64,000 bases of DNA, taken from assembly GCA_009694045.1 (NCBI GenBank), contig SHVY01000008.1, positions 1 through 64,000 on the forward strand, read 5' to 3'. A program made the translations under genes and the position numbers. Each line of letters begins with the position of its first letter. Position 1 is the stretch's first letter. The DNA comes from Alphaproteobacteria bacterium. Its GTDB lineage: Bacteria > Pseudomonadota > Alphaproteobacteria > SP197. Below are positions 47,468 to 60,763 of the stretch, in pieces. The notes below the pieces were generated by a model. It was not told the DNA's origin and did no database searches. It saw nothing but the letters and a program-made list of their open reading frames with translations.

Positions 47468-48913
47468 ATGCGTCGCTTGATCCGGACTCTGCTTGGTCTC
47501 GCCCTGGTCCTGCCGATCGGCCCCGCGCTGGCCGGTTCAGCCCCGGACAGCTTCGCGGACTTGGCCGAACGGCTGATGCCGGCGGTCGTCAACATCTCGA
47601 CGACGCAGATCGTTCAGGGCCATCCGGCCCTGCCGCAGATGCCCGACCTGCCCGAGGATTCCCCCTTTCGCGAGTTTTCCGAGGAGTTCTTCAATCAGCA
47701 GCAGCAACAGGACGAGGAGGGCCAAACCCGCCGCGTGACCTCGCTCGGCTCGGGTTTCATCATCGACAAGACCGGCTACGTCGTGACCAACAACCACGTC
47801 ATCGCCGACGCGGCCGAGGTCGCGGTGATCTTCAACGACGATACGCAGCTTTCGGCGGAGATCGTCGCCCGCGACCCGAAGACCGATCTCGCCCTGCTCA
47901 AGGTCGAGGCCGACCATGAGCTGCCGTTCGTGCCGTTCGGCGATTCCGACAAGGTGCGGGTCGGCGATTGGGTGCTTGCCATCGGCAACCCGTTCGGCTT
48001 CGGCAACACGGTCACCGCCGGCATCATCTCGGCCAGGCGCCGGGACATCAATGCCGGTCCCTACGACGATTTCCTGCAGACCGACGCGCCGATCAATCGC
48101 GGCAACTCCGGGGGGCCGCTCTTCAATCTGGACGGCGAGGTGATCGGGATCAACACCGCGATCTTTTCGCCTTCGGGGGGTTCGATCGGCATCGGCTTCG
48201 CCACCCCTTCATCGATTGCCTCCCATGTCATCCGGCAACTGCTGGACGTCGGTCGCGTCCGGCGCGGCTGGCTGGGCGTACGGGTGCAATCGGTCGACGA
48301 CGACATCGCCGAAGCATTCGGCCTCGAAGAGCCTACCGGCGCCCTGGTCGCAAGCGTGGCCGCGGACGGACCCGCCGCCGCGGCCAGCGTCGAGGTCGGT
48401 GACGTGATCGTAACCTTCGACGGCAAGCCCATCGCGTCGATGCGCGAGCTTCCCCGGGTCGTGGCCCAGACCGAGGTGGGCAAGTCCGTCGCGGTCGAGA
48501 TCGTGCGGGCCGGCGAACGCAAGACCGTATCCGTGGTTCTGGGCGAATTGCCCGACGAAGAGATGGTCGCCGCCGCCGAGACCACCGCGGAACCCGCGGC
48601 CCCCGAACAGGAGGCGCCGTTGGGCATGAGCTTGGCACCCCTCACCGATCAATCGCGCCAGACCTATCAGGTCGGCGCGGAGGTGACGGGCGTCCTCGTC
48701 GCCGAGGTCGAGCCGGGCAGCCCGGCCGAAGGTGCCGGGCTCGCCGAGGGCGACGTGGTGACCGAGGTCGATCAGCAACCCGTGACCGAGCCCGAGCACG
48801 TCATCGCGCTGGTCGCGTCCGCCAGGGACGCCGCGAAGAAGAAAATCGTCGTTCTCGTCGATCGGCAGGGCGACCCCCGCTTCGTCGCCATCGACCTGGT
48901 CGACCCCGAGTAG
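47468..48913 (+). CDS. DegP/HtrA-type periplasmic serine protease with two PDZ domains
   Basis: GSGFIIDKTGYVVTNNHVI, DLALLKVE, catalytic INRGNSGGPLFN, two C-terminal PDZ-like regions. Confidence 0.93.
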   Translation: MRRLIRTLLGLALVLPIGPALAGSAPDSFADLAERLMPAVVNISTTQIVQGHPALPQMPDLPEDSPFREFSEEFFNQQQQQDEEGQTRRVTSLGSGFIIDKTGYVVTNNHVIADAAEVAVIFNDDTQLSAEIVARDPKTDLALLKVEADHELPFVPFGDSDKVRVGDWVLAIGNPFGFGNTVTAGIISARRRDINAGPYDDFLQTDAPINRGNSGGPLFNLDGEVIGINTAIFSPSGGSIGIGFATPSSIASHVIRQLLDVGRVRRGWLGVRVQSVDDDIAEAFGLEEPTGALVASVAADGPAAAASVEVGDVIVTFDGKPIASMRELPRVVAQTEVGKSVAVEIVRAGERKTVSVVLGELPDEEMVAAAETTAEPAAPEQEAPLGMSLAPLTDQSRQTYQVGAEVTGVLVAEVEPGSPAEGAGLAEGDVVTEVDQQPVTEPEHVIALVASARDAAKKKIVVLVDRQGDPRFVAIDLVDPE

Positions 48914-48932
48914 CGATCTTGGACGGCCCATC

Positions 48933-49883
48933 GTGCGACCGCGTGGACTCGTCGCCCTTGTCGGACCCACCGCTAGCGGCAAATCCGATCTAGCCGTTGC
49001 CTTGGCGCGTACGTTCGGCGGCGTCGTCATCAACGCCGACAGCATGCAGGTGTACCGCGAACTCGCGATTCTCACCGCGCGACCGACCCTGCCGAACCGC
49101 GCGTCCGTTCCGCACCGATTGTACGGCATTCTGCCGGTCTCCGAGCCGTGCTCGGCGGCACGCTGGTGCGCGCTGGCCCAAACCGAGATCGATGCCGCCC
49201 TGGACGCCGGGGCACTTCCGATCCTGGTCGGTGGTACCGGGCTCTATCTGAAGGCCCTGCTCGACGGTCTCGCCCCGGTCCCCGACGTTCCGCCGACCGT
49301 ACGCCAGGCGGTCCGGGAACGGCTGGCGCGGTTGGGAGTGGAGGGGATGTGGCGCGACCTCGCCCGCCGCGATCCCGCGATCGCCGCGACGTTGCAGCCC
49401 GCCGATCGCCAAAGGATCCTGCGAGCCTTCGAGGTCGTGGAGGCCACCGGCCGCCCCCTCTCCGTCTGGCAGGAGTTGCCGCGCGAGGGTGCCTGGCCGG
49501 GACGCGTCCTCACCCTCCTCCTGGATCCGCGCCGGGACTGGCTCTACCGCCGCTGCGACGCGCGGTTCGCCCGGATGCTCGCCCACGGGGCCCGCGACGA
49601 GGCGGCGGCGATTCTCGGCCTCGATCTCGACCCCGGCCTGCCCGCCATGAAGACCCTCGGTCTGCGGGACCTCATGGACCATCTTCGCGGCACCATCGGC
49701 CTGCTGGCCGCCAAGGCCCGCGCCCAGCAAGCCACCCGCAACTACGCCAAACGGCAGACCACCTGGTTCCGGCACCAGCTTCCCCAGGCGATCCAGTGCA
49801 CGGCCACGTCCCGAACTCAGCTCGAGCCCCGGATGCGGAGCGCCATCGGCGACTTCCTACAGGAGTTGACCGTTTCCGACTAA
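48933..49883 (+). CDS. miaA: tRNA dimethylallyltransferase
   Basis: LVALVGPTASGKSDLAVALARTFGGVVINADSMQVYRELAILTARP; GTGLYLKALLDGLAP; QQATRNYAKRQTTWFRHQ. Confidence 0.95.
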   Translation: MRPRGLVALVGPTASGKSDLAVALARTFGGVVINADSMQVYRELAILTARPTLPNRASVPHRLYGILPVSEPCSAARWCALAQTEIDAALDAGALPILVGGTGLYLKALLDGLAPVPDVPPTVRQAVRERLARLGVEGMWRDLARRDPAIAATLQPADRQRILRAFEVVEATGRPLSVWQELPREGAWPGRVLTLLLDPRRDWLYRRCDARFARMLAHGARDEAAAILGLDLDPGLPAMKTLGLRDLMDHLRGTIGLLAAKARAQQATRNYAKRQTTWFRHQLPQAIQCTATSRTQLEPRMRSAIGDFLQELTVSD

Positions 49884-50006
49884 CCGCCTAATTTCAATAG
49901 CTTGCCGTGGGGGCGTGTCCCCGCGCAATGGTGTGCGCCTGTTCGCCTACCGCGGGTGACGCGATTGTGCGCGCCCGTCGGCGGCGTTCTCGCAAGGAGA
50001 AGGATC

Positions 50007-51770
50007 GTGGCTAACCAGCGTATGACCGGAGCGGAGATCGTCATCAAAGCCTTGGTGGATCAAGGCGTTGATGTCATTTTCGGCTATCCTGGCGGCGCGG
50101 TCCTGCCGATCTACGACGCGCTGTTCCAGCAGGACAAGGTCCGCCACATCCTGGTTCGCCACGAGCAGGGCGCCATGCACGCGGCCGAAGGCTACGCGCG
50201 CTCGACCGGCAAGGTCGGGGTGGTGCTGGTCACCTCGGGGCCGGGTGCCACCAACTGCGTGACGGGCCTGACCGATGCGCTGATGGACAGCATCCCGGTG
50301 GTGTGCTTGACCGGCCAGGTACCGACCCACCTGATCGGCAACGACGCCTTCCAGGAAGCCGATACCGTGGGGATCACGCGGCCCTGCACCAAGCACAATT
50401 ATCTGGTGAAGGACAGCAACGACATCGCCCGCATCATCCACGAGGCGTTCCATGTGGCGCGCTCGGGACGCCCGGGTCCGGTGGTCGTGGATCTGCCGAA
50501 GAACGTGGTCGTCAACCAGGGCACCTACCAGACTCCGGCCCAGAGTCGAACCAAGAAGTACAACCCCCAGGTCAAGGCGGACATCGCCCGCGTCGAGCAG
50601 GCGGTCGAACTCCTGGCCGGGGCGAAGCGGCCGATCATCTATGCTGGCGGCGGCGTGATTAACGCCGGTCCGGCGGCCTCCCAGCTCCTGGCTTCCTTCG
50701 CCAAGCTGACTGGCTATCCGGTGACGCTGACCCTGATGGGCCTGGGCGCCTTCCCGGCATCGGACCCGCAGTTCCTCGGCATGCTTGGGATGCACGGAAC
50801 ACTGGAAGCCAACTACGCCATGCATGGCTGCGACGTCATGCTGTGCCTGGGCGCCCGGTTCGACGACCGGGTGACCGGTCGGCTCGACGCGTTCTCGCCC
50901 GGGTCCAAGAAAATCCACGTCGATATCGATGTCTCCTCGATCAACAAGAACGTGCGGGTCGATCTTCCCGTGGTCGGCGACGCGGCCTACGTGCTGGAGG
51001 ACATGATCAAGGTATGGAAGTCCCGCCAGTATCGCGCGGACGAGGCGGCCTTGAAGGCGTGGTGGGCGACGATCGATGGCTGGCGCAAGCGCGACAGCCT
51101 GCGCTACCAGCCGTCCAAGGACATCATCAAGCCGCAGTACGCCCTGCAGCGGCTGTTCGCGGCGATCAAGGGCCGCGACGACGTGTTCATCTCGACCGAA
51201 GTGGGCCAGCATCAGATGTGGGCGGCGCAGTTCATCGGGTTCGAGAAACCGAACCACTGGCTGACCTCGGGCGGACTCGGCACCATGGGTTACGGCCTGC
51301 CCGCCGCCATGGGTGCCCAGGTCGCGAACCCCAAGGCGCTGTGCATCGACGTGGCCGGCGAGGCTTCGATCCTCATGAACATCCAGGAGATGTCGACGAT
51401 CGCCCAGTACCGGCTGCCGGTGAAGGTCTTCATCCTCAACAACCAGTACATGGGGATGGTCCGCCAGTGGCAGGAGTTCTTCTTCGGCGGCCGTTACTCC
51501 GAGAGTTACATGGACTCTCTGCCCGATTTCGTGAAGCTGGCCGAGGCCTTTGGCGCCGTCGGCCTGCGCGCGACCAAGCCCGAGGACGTGGACGGCCTGG
51601 TCAAGGAGATGCTCGACTGCCCCAAGGCGGTGATCGCCGACGTGATGGTGGACAAGACCGAGAACTGCTACCCGATGATCCCGGCAGGTGCCGCGCACAA
51701 CGAGATCAAGCTCGGCCCCGAGGGGGGGGTCACGAGCTCGGTCAACGACGAAGGCATGGTCCTCGTCTAG
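50007..51770 (+). CDS. ilvB: Acetolactate synthase large subunit
   Basis: MTGAEIVIKALVDQGVDVIFGYPGGAVLPIYDAL...HEQGAMHAAEGYARSTGKVGVVLVTSGPGATN...GLGTMGYGLPAAMGAQVANP; GTG start at 50007. Confidence 0.95.
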   Translation: MANQRMTGAEIVIKALVDQGVDVIFGYPGGAVLPIYDALFQQDKVRHILVRHEQGAMHAAEGYARSTGKVGVVLVTSGPGATNCVTGLTDALMDSIPVVCLTGQVPTHLIGNDAFQEADTVGITRPCTKHNYLVKDSNDIARIIHEAFHVARSGRPGPVVVDLPKNVVVNQGTYQTPAQSRTKKYNPQVKADIARVEQAVELLAGAKRPIIYAGGGVINAGPAASQLLASFAKLTGYPVTLTLMGLGAFPASDPQFLGMLGMHGTLEANYAMHGCDVMLCLGARFDDRVTGRLDAFSPGSKKIHVDIDVSSINKNVRVDLPVVGDAAYVLEDMIKVWKSRQYRADEAALKAWWATIDGWRKRDSLRYQPSKDIIKPQYALQRLFAAIKGRDDVFISTEVGQHQMWAAQFIGFEKPNHWLTSGGLGTMGYGLPAAMGAQVANPKALCIDVAGEASILMNIQEMSTIAQYRLPVKVFILNNQYMGMVRQWQEFFFGGRYSESYMDSLPDFVKLAEAFGAVGLRATKPEDVDGLVKEMLDCPKAVIADVMVDKTENCYPMIPAGAAHNEIKLGPEGGVTSSVNDEGMVLV

Positions 51771-51779
51771 GGCCGCGTC

Positions 51780-52292
51780 ATGAGCAATCCGGTGAATGAA
51801 CGACGGCACACCATCGCCGTCCTGGTGGACAACGAACCCGGCGTCCTCGCCCGGGTCATCGGCCTGTTCTCGGGGCGCGGCTACAACATCGACAGCTTGA
51901 CGGTCGCCGAGGTCAGCGCCGAGAAGACGCAATCGCGCATCACCGTAGTCACCCGCGGCACGCCGATGGTGATCGAACAGATCAAGGCACAACTGGGCCG
52001 ACTGGTCCCGGTCCACAAGGTCAGCGACCTGACCATCGAGGGGCCGCACGTCGAGCGCGAGCTGGCGCTTCTGAAGGTTGCCGGGACTGGCGAAAAGCGG
52101 GTCGAGGCCCTGCGCATCGCCGATGTCTTTCGGGCCCGGGCGGTCGACAGCACCACGGCGTCCTTCGTCTTCGAGGTCACGGGAACGTCGGACAAGGTCG
52201 ACGCGCTCATCAGCCTGATGATGCCCTTGGGCTTGGTCGACGTCTCGCGCACCGGGGTCGTCGCCATCGCCCGCGGCCCGAAGCCGCTCTGA
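51780..52292 (+). CDS. ilvN: Acetolactate synthase small subunit
   Basis: HTIAVLVDNEPGVLARVIGLFSGRGYNIDSLTVAEVS ACT domain; directly follows ilvB. Confidence 0.95.
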   Translation: MSNPVNERRHTIAVLVDNEPGVLARVIGLFSGRGYNIDSLTVAEVSAEKTQSRITVVTRGTPMVIEQIKAQLGRLVPVHKVSDLTIEGPHVERELALLKVAGTGEKRVEALRIADVFRARAVDSTTASFVFEVTGTSDKVDALISLMMPLGLVDVSRTGVVAIARGPKPL

Positions 52293-52309
52293 TCCAAGGC
52301 GGCTAGGCG

Positions 52310-52936
52310 ATGGAGTACGTGCTGCCGCTTACCGGGGTGGTGTTGGCGCATCTGCTGGCGACGATCAGTCCCGGCCCCAGCTTCATCCTGGTGTCCCGGA
52401 TCGGCATGACTCGATCGCGCCGCCATGGCCTGCTGGCTGCTTGCGGCATGGGGATCGGCGCGGCCATCTGGGCCACCGCCGCCCTGTTCGGCCTTGCGGC
52501 CGTCCTGGAACAACACGGCGAGATCCACGCGCTTCTAAGGCTGGGCGGGGCCCTATTCCTGGGTATTCTTGCCATTTCTCTGTGGCGCGGGGCCAGCAGG
52601 CCGCAGCCGCCGGTCGTGGCCAACCCGCCAGGGTCGGCGGACCTGATGCAAGCGTTCCGAACGGCGCTTCTGGTTCAGCTCACCAACCCGAAGGTCATGG
52701 TGTTTTTCGGCAGCATCTTCGTCAGCCTGCTTCCTCAAGGATTGCCGGCGTGGATGTCCGCCGCCGTGATCACCCTGATTCTCGTCAACGAAACCGCGTG
52801 GTACGCGATCGTGGCCACGGCGTTCTCGACGGCGGGGCCGCGCTTGGTCTATCAGAGGGTCCGCGCGCCGCTCGACCGAGTGCTGGCGGGGGTTTTCGCC
52901 GCTCTGGCCGTCAAGCTCGTGCTCGACCGAACCTAG
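52310..52936 (+). CDS. LysE-family translocator
   Basis: GVVLAHLLATISPGPSFILVSRIGMTRSRRHGLLAACGMGIGAAIWATAALFGL; AFRTALLVQLTNPKVMVFFGSIF. Confidence 0.92.
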   Translation: MEYVLPLTGVVLAHLLATISPGPSFILVSRIGMTRSRRHGLLAACGMGIGAAIWATAALFGLAAVLEQHGEIHALLRLGGALFLGILAISLWRGASRPQPPVVANPPGSADLMQAFRTALLVQLTNPKVMVFFGSIFVSLLPQGLPAWMSAAVITLILVNETAWYAIVATAFSTAGPRLVYQRVRAPLDRVLAGVFAALAVKLVLDRT

Positions 52937-53995
<1,059 letters not shown>

Positions 53996-54010
53996 GACCC
54001 CATTATTTCT

Positions 54011-54044
54011 CCCCTCCCCTTGCGGGAGGGGTTAGGGGGAGGGG
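54011..54044. repeat. REP-like hairpin / possible terminator downstream of ilvC
   Basis: CCCCTCCC-cttgc-GGGAGGGG stem with a second G-rich arm (GGGGGAGGGG) that can pair with the same left arm. Confidence 0.65.
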
Positions 54045-54181
54045 TAGCGCGCCGCCTGCGCGAAGCCGTCGCGCCGGTTGGCGCGCCGCCGCGCGACGCG
54101 GCTTCGCTTCGGCGAAGACAGGTCGGCACGTCGCCTACGTCAGCGGCGCTTGCTGGCATCTCGTCCAAGGAAGGAGCCATC

Positions 54182-54478
54182 ATGCGGATGTTCGACCCCC
54201 CGCACCCCGGTGAGATCATCCGGGAGGACTGCTTGAAGCCGCCGGGTCTTTCGGTCACCGCGGCAGCCAAGTGGCTCGGCGTTTCCCGTCAGTCGCTCTC
54301 CGAATTGCTGAATGGTCGGAACGGTGTCTCTCCGGACATGGCGATCCGACTCGAAAAAACCGGATGGAGCACCGCGGAAACCCGGCTTCGGGTTCAGCTC
54401 AAGCGCGATCTCTGGCATGCTCGGAAGCACGCCAAGCGCATCAAGGTCGCGCCATTTCCGACGACGAGCGCAGCCTGA
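54182..54478 (+). CDS. HigA-family addiction-module antitoxin-like HTH protein (orphan)
   Basis: [76 protein letters not shown]; no HigB ORF seen either side. Confidence 0.85.
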   Translation: MRMFDPPHPGEIIREDCLKPPGLSVTAAAKWLGVSRQSLSELLNGRNGVSPDMAIRLEKTGWSTAETRLRVQLKRDLWHARKHAKRIKVAPFPTTSAA

Positions 54479-54829
54479 CGGCTACCCGATCGGTGCCGGG
54501 GACGAAAAACCGTAAATATCTCTGGCCTTCCGGATCGTCCTTAATCTATCCTTAACACCGTAGCGGAGATGATCTCCGCGATCCGTATGAGTTGTACGGC
54601 CGAGAACCTTGTTGGTCTTGATTATGTCGGCGAATCAGTGCGTTAGCGATAGACGAGCCGGTTCAGCCCGAACCGTGCGCGGTTTCGCACCGACTGGGAC
54701 CGTTCGGTTCGGCGGGTCGTGGCTTCGACTTAGGCGCCCCTGAACGGGTGCCGCGGGTGCGTGGTGACCGTTCGGGGGACTTGCGCGCCCGTCCTTCGTC
54801 GAAACCATTGACCTAGGGGAGATCCTCCC

Positions 54830-57530
<2,701 letters not shown>

Positions 57531-57556
57531 CGCGAGGGGGCTGACCGCGGACGACC

Positions 57557-58432
57557 ATGAAGGACGCGCAGTTCCGGCGTTTCGCCCTGCCGTTTCGCGG
57601 CGTCGTTCAGCGTTCCGCCATCGGCTTGCTCGTCCTCGTCGCGGTCACCTTCATGGCCCTGGATCAGGCGGGCAGTCCAGCGGTCGAATCCCTGAGAACC
57701 CGCACGGTCGACACGCTTCAGCCCTTGCTCGAGGTTCTGTCGCACCCGGCGACGTTCGCCCGACGCGGGGCCGACGATATCAGCCGCTTCTTCCATGTTT
57801 ACGCCGACAATCGGCGGCTGCGGGAGGAAAACACCCGCCTCCTTGCCTGGCAGGACGTCGCACGCCGCCTTGAAAAGGAGAACTTGAACCTCCGCAATCT
57901 CGCGACGATCGCCCCCGAGGCCAGGGCCGCGTTCACCACCGCCCGGATCGTCGCCACATCCGGCGGCGCCTTCGTGCGCACGGTGCTGGTCAATGCCGGC
58001 CGCCAGGACGGCGTGACCAAGGGCCAGGCCGTGGTCGCGGCCGAGGGCCTGGTCGGGCGGGTCGTCGAGGTCGGCGATCGCACCGCCCGGGTGCTTCTGC
58101 TCACCGACCTGAACAGTCGAATTCCGGTGCGCCTCGAATCGACCCGCGACAGCGCCATCCTGGCCGGCGACAACTCGGACCGCCTGCGCCTGAACTTCCT
58201 GCCGGCCGATGCCGTGCCAACCCAGGGCGATCGGGTCATCACCTCCGGCGAAGGCGGTCAGATCCCGCCGGGCTTGCCCGCTGGCCTGGTCGTGGGGGTC
58301 GAGGACGGCAGCGTCATCGTTCGGCCCCTGGTCGATTGGCAGCGCCTCGAGTTCGTCAATGTCCTCGACTATGCCGTTCCGGGCGTGCTGCCGCAAACCC
58401 GCGAGGCGGGGCAACCTGACACCCTATGGTAG
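57557..58432 (+). CDS. mreC: Rod-shape-determining protein MreC
   Basis: N-terminal TM, coiled coil RRLREENTRLLAWQDVARRLEKENLNLRNL, GRQDGVTKGQAVVAAEGLVGRVVEVGDRTARVLLLTDLNSRIPV; follows mreB. Confidence 0.93.
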   Translation: MKDAQFRRFALPFRGVVQRSAIGLLVLVAVTFMALDQAGSPAVESLRTRTVDTLQPLLEVLSHPATFARRGADDISRFFHVYADNRRLREENTRLLAWQDVARRLEKENLNLRNLATIAPEARAAFTTARIVATSGGAFVRTVLVNAGRQDGVTKGQAVVAAEGLVGRVVEVGDRTARVLLLTDLNSRIPVRLESTRDSAILAGDNSDRLRLNFLPADAVPTQGDRVITSGEGGQIPPGLPAGLVVGVEDGSVIVRPLVDWQRLEFVNVLDYAVPGVLPQTREAGQPDTLW

Positions 58433-58941
58433 CGGGCCTCGAGTTTCGCTGGCGCGACGGGCCGGCCGTCCTCGCTCCCCTGTTGACGACGTTCACGGCG
58501 GTCCTCGTCGGAACCATGCCGCTCGGCATCCCCTTCGTCGGCCCAGTGATGCCGCCTCTCTGCCTGATGACCGTGTTCTTCTGGACCATTCATCGACCGC
58601 AACAGTTTCCCCGGGTCGCCACGTTCGGCTTCGGCCTCGTCGCCGATGCCCTGGGCGGCCAGGCGTTCGGATCGACCGCCCTTATTCTCGTCGTCGTACA
58701 GCTTCTCGTGTCGTCGCAGCGCCGATTCTTCGTCGGCAAGCACTTCGCTCTCACCTGGTGGGGGTTTCTTCTGGTCGCGCCGGCGGCGGCCATGGTTGCG
58801 TGGTTCCTCAACGCCGCCGTCCACGGGGCCTTCGTGCCGTTGGGGCCGGTCCTGGTTCAGCTTGTCCTCACCCTCGTCCTGTTCCCGCCGGTCGCCTGGG
58901 TCCTTGGCCTGATCGACCAGGCGCTGCCGCGGCCGGTCTGA
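58426..58941 (+). CDS. mreD: Rod-shape-determining protein MreD
   Basis: Hydrophobic protein of about 170 aa with CLMTVFFWTIHRPQQFPRVATFGFGLVADALGGQAFGSTALILV, between mreC and mrdA. Confidence 0.88.
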   Translation: MVAGLEFRWRDGPAVLAPLLTTFTAVLVGTMPLGIPFVGPVMPPLCLMTVFFWTIHRPQQFPRVATFGFGLVADALGGQAFGSTALILVVVQLLVSSQRRFFVGKHFALTWWGFLLVAPAAAMVAWFLNAAVHGAFVPLGPVLVQLVLTLVLFPPVAWVLGLIDQALPRPV

Positions 58942-58942
58942 C

Positions 58943-60763
58943 GTGAACCGGGGGACGGGTCGGTCCAAGACGTTCGCCCGCCGCGCGGCGATCCTCGGCG
59001 GCGGCAAGGTGCTGCTGCTGACTGGCCTGGGCGTCCGCCTCCACGATCTGCAGGTGAAGAACGCCGACCGCTATGCCCTGCTCGCCGAGGAGAACCGGAT
59101 CAACCTGCGACTGCTGGTGCCGCGGCGGGGCCACCTGCTCGACCGGTTCGGCATCGGCGTCGCCATCAACCAGCAGAACTACCGGCTGCTGATCACGCCC
59201 GAACACTCCGGGGACGTCGATGCGACCCTCTCGGAGCTCGCGGCCCTTCTCGAGCTCGATGCCGAGACCAAGGCCCGCGTCCTCCGCGAGGCACATCGAG
59301 CACAGAGCTTCCTGCCCGTGACGGTGCGCGAGAACCTGACGTGGGACGAGGTCGCGCTGGTGGAGGTCAACGCCCCCGATCTTCCCGGCGTGACCGTGGA
59401 AGCCGGGCGCAGCCGCTTCTACCCGTTCCACGACCTCGCGGCGAATATCACCGGCTATGTCGCCGCGGTGTCGGAGGCGGAACTGACCGACGATCCGCTG
59501 GTGCGTCATCCGGACTTCCGGATCGGCAAGAGTGGCGTCGAGAAGTCGTACGACACCCAACTTCGGGGCGAACCCGGCACCAGTCAGGTCGAGGTCAACG
59601 CCTATGGGCGGGTGATCCGGGAGCTCGCGCGCGACGAAGGCCGGCCCGGCGACGACATCGAGCTGACCATCGACATGGGTTTGCAGGAGATGGCGGTGCG
59701 GCGTTTCGGCACCGAATCCGGTTCGACCGCCGTGATCGACGTCAAGACCGGCGATGTCCTCGCCCTCGTGACCGTGCCCAGCTACGACCCCGAGCCATTC
59801 ACGCGGGGACTGACCCGGCAGGAGTGGAAAGCCCTGGTCGAGGATCCCCGTGGTCCCCTCAACGACAAGTCGATCGCCGGGCAGTATCCGCCCGGGTCCA
59901 CGTTCAAGATGATGGTCGCGCTCACGGCCCTCGATTCCGGCATCCTCGGACCGGGCCACGGCGTCTTTTGTCCCGGCCAGATGGTGCTCGGCAATCGGAC
60001 ATTCCACTGTTGGAAGAAGGGCGGCCACGGCAGCCTTACGATGGTCAATGCCCTGCAGCAGAGCTGCGACGTCTACTTCTACGACGTAGCCCGGCGCGTA
60101 GGAGTCGATCGCATCGCGGCCATGTCCCAGCGCTTCGGGCTCGGTGCCGTCACCGGTCTCGATCTGCCGGGCGAGAAGCCAGGCCTGACCCCGACGAGCG
60201 CGTGGAAGGAGGCGGTCAAGGGGGAGAAATGGCAGCACGGCGACACGGTCGTCATCGGGATTGGCCAGGGCTATATGCTGACCACGCCGATTCAACTCGC
60301 CCTCATGGCCGCGCGCATCGGGTCGAATGGACATGCGGTGAGCCCGCGCCTGACCCGTCTCAAACCCGAAGCCCCGCCCGACGCGATGATCGGGCTAAAA
60401 CCCGAGCACCTCGCCCTCGTGCGCGAGGGCATGAACCTGGTGACCAACAGCGAACGCGGCACGGCCTATCGCGCGCGGATCGCCGAGCCCGGATTCGAGA
60501 TGGCGGGGAAGACCGGGACCGTGCAGGTCCGACGCATCACCAATGCCGAGCGCGATGCCAAGCGCAAGCTCGAGGATATTCCCTGGGCCCAGCGCGACCA
60601 TGGTCTGTTCGTGGCCTACGCACCGGTTCACGATCCACGCTACGCCATCGCCGTCGTCGTTGAGCACGGCGGCTCCGGCTCCAAGGCGGCGGCACCCATC
60701 GCCCGTGACATTCTCTACGAGGCACAAAGGCGGCACTCCGCCGGATTGCTGGCCCGCTCATGA
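58943..60763 (+). CDS. mrdA: Penicillin-binding protein 2
   Basis: RGHLLDRFGIGVAINQQNYRLLI; SxxK motif YPPGSTFKMMVALTAL; SCDVYFYDVARRVG; KTGTVQV; GTG start at 58943. Confidence 0.95.
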   Translation: MNRGTGRSKTFARRAAILGGGKVLLLTGLGVRLHDLQVKNADRYALLAEENRINLRLLVPRRGHLLDRFGIGVAINQQNYRLLITPEHSGDVDATLSELAALLELDAETKARVLREAHRAQSFLPVTVRENLTWDEVALVEVNAPDLPGVTVEAGRSRFYPFHDLAANITGYVAAVSEAELTDDPLVRHPDFRIGKSGVEKSYDTQLRGEPGTSQVEVNAYGRVIRELARDEGRPGDDIELTIDMGLQEMAVRRFGTESGSTAVIDVKTGDVLALVTVPSYDPEPFTRGLTRQEWKALVEDPRGPLNDKSIAGQYPPGSTFKMMVALTALDSGILGPGHGVFCPGQMVLGNRTFHCWKKGGHGSLTMVNALQQSCDVYFYDVARRVGVDRIAAMSQRFGLGAVTGLDLPGEKPGLTPTSAWKEAVKGEKWQHGDTVVIGIGQGYMLTTPIQLALMAARIGSNGHAVSPRLTRLKPEAPPDAMIGLKPEHLALVREGMNLVTNSERGTAYRARIAEPGFEMAGKTGTVQVRRITNAERDAKRKLEDIPWAQRDHGLFVAYAPVHDPRYAIAVVVEHGGSGSKAAAPIARDILYEAQRRHSAGLLARS

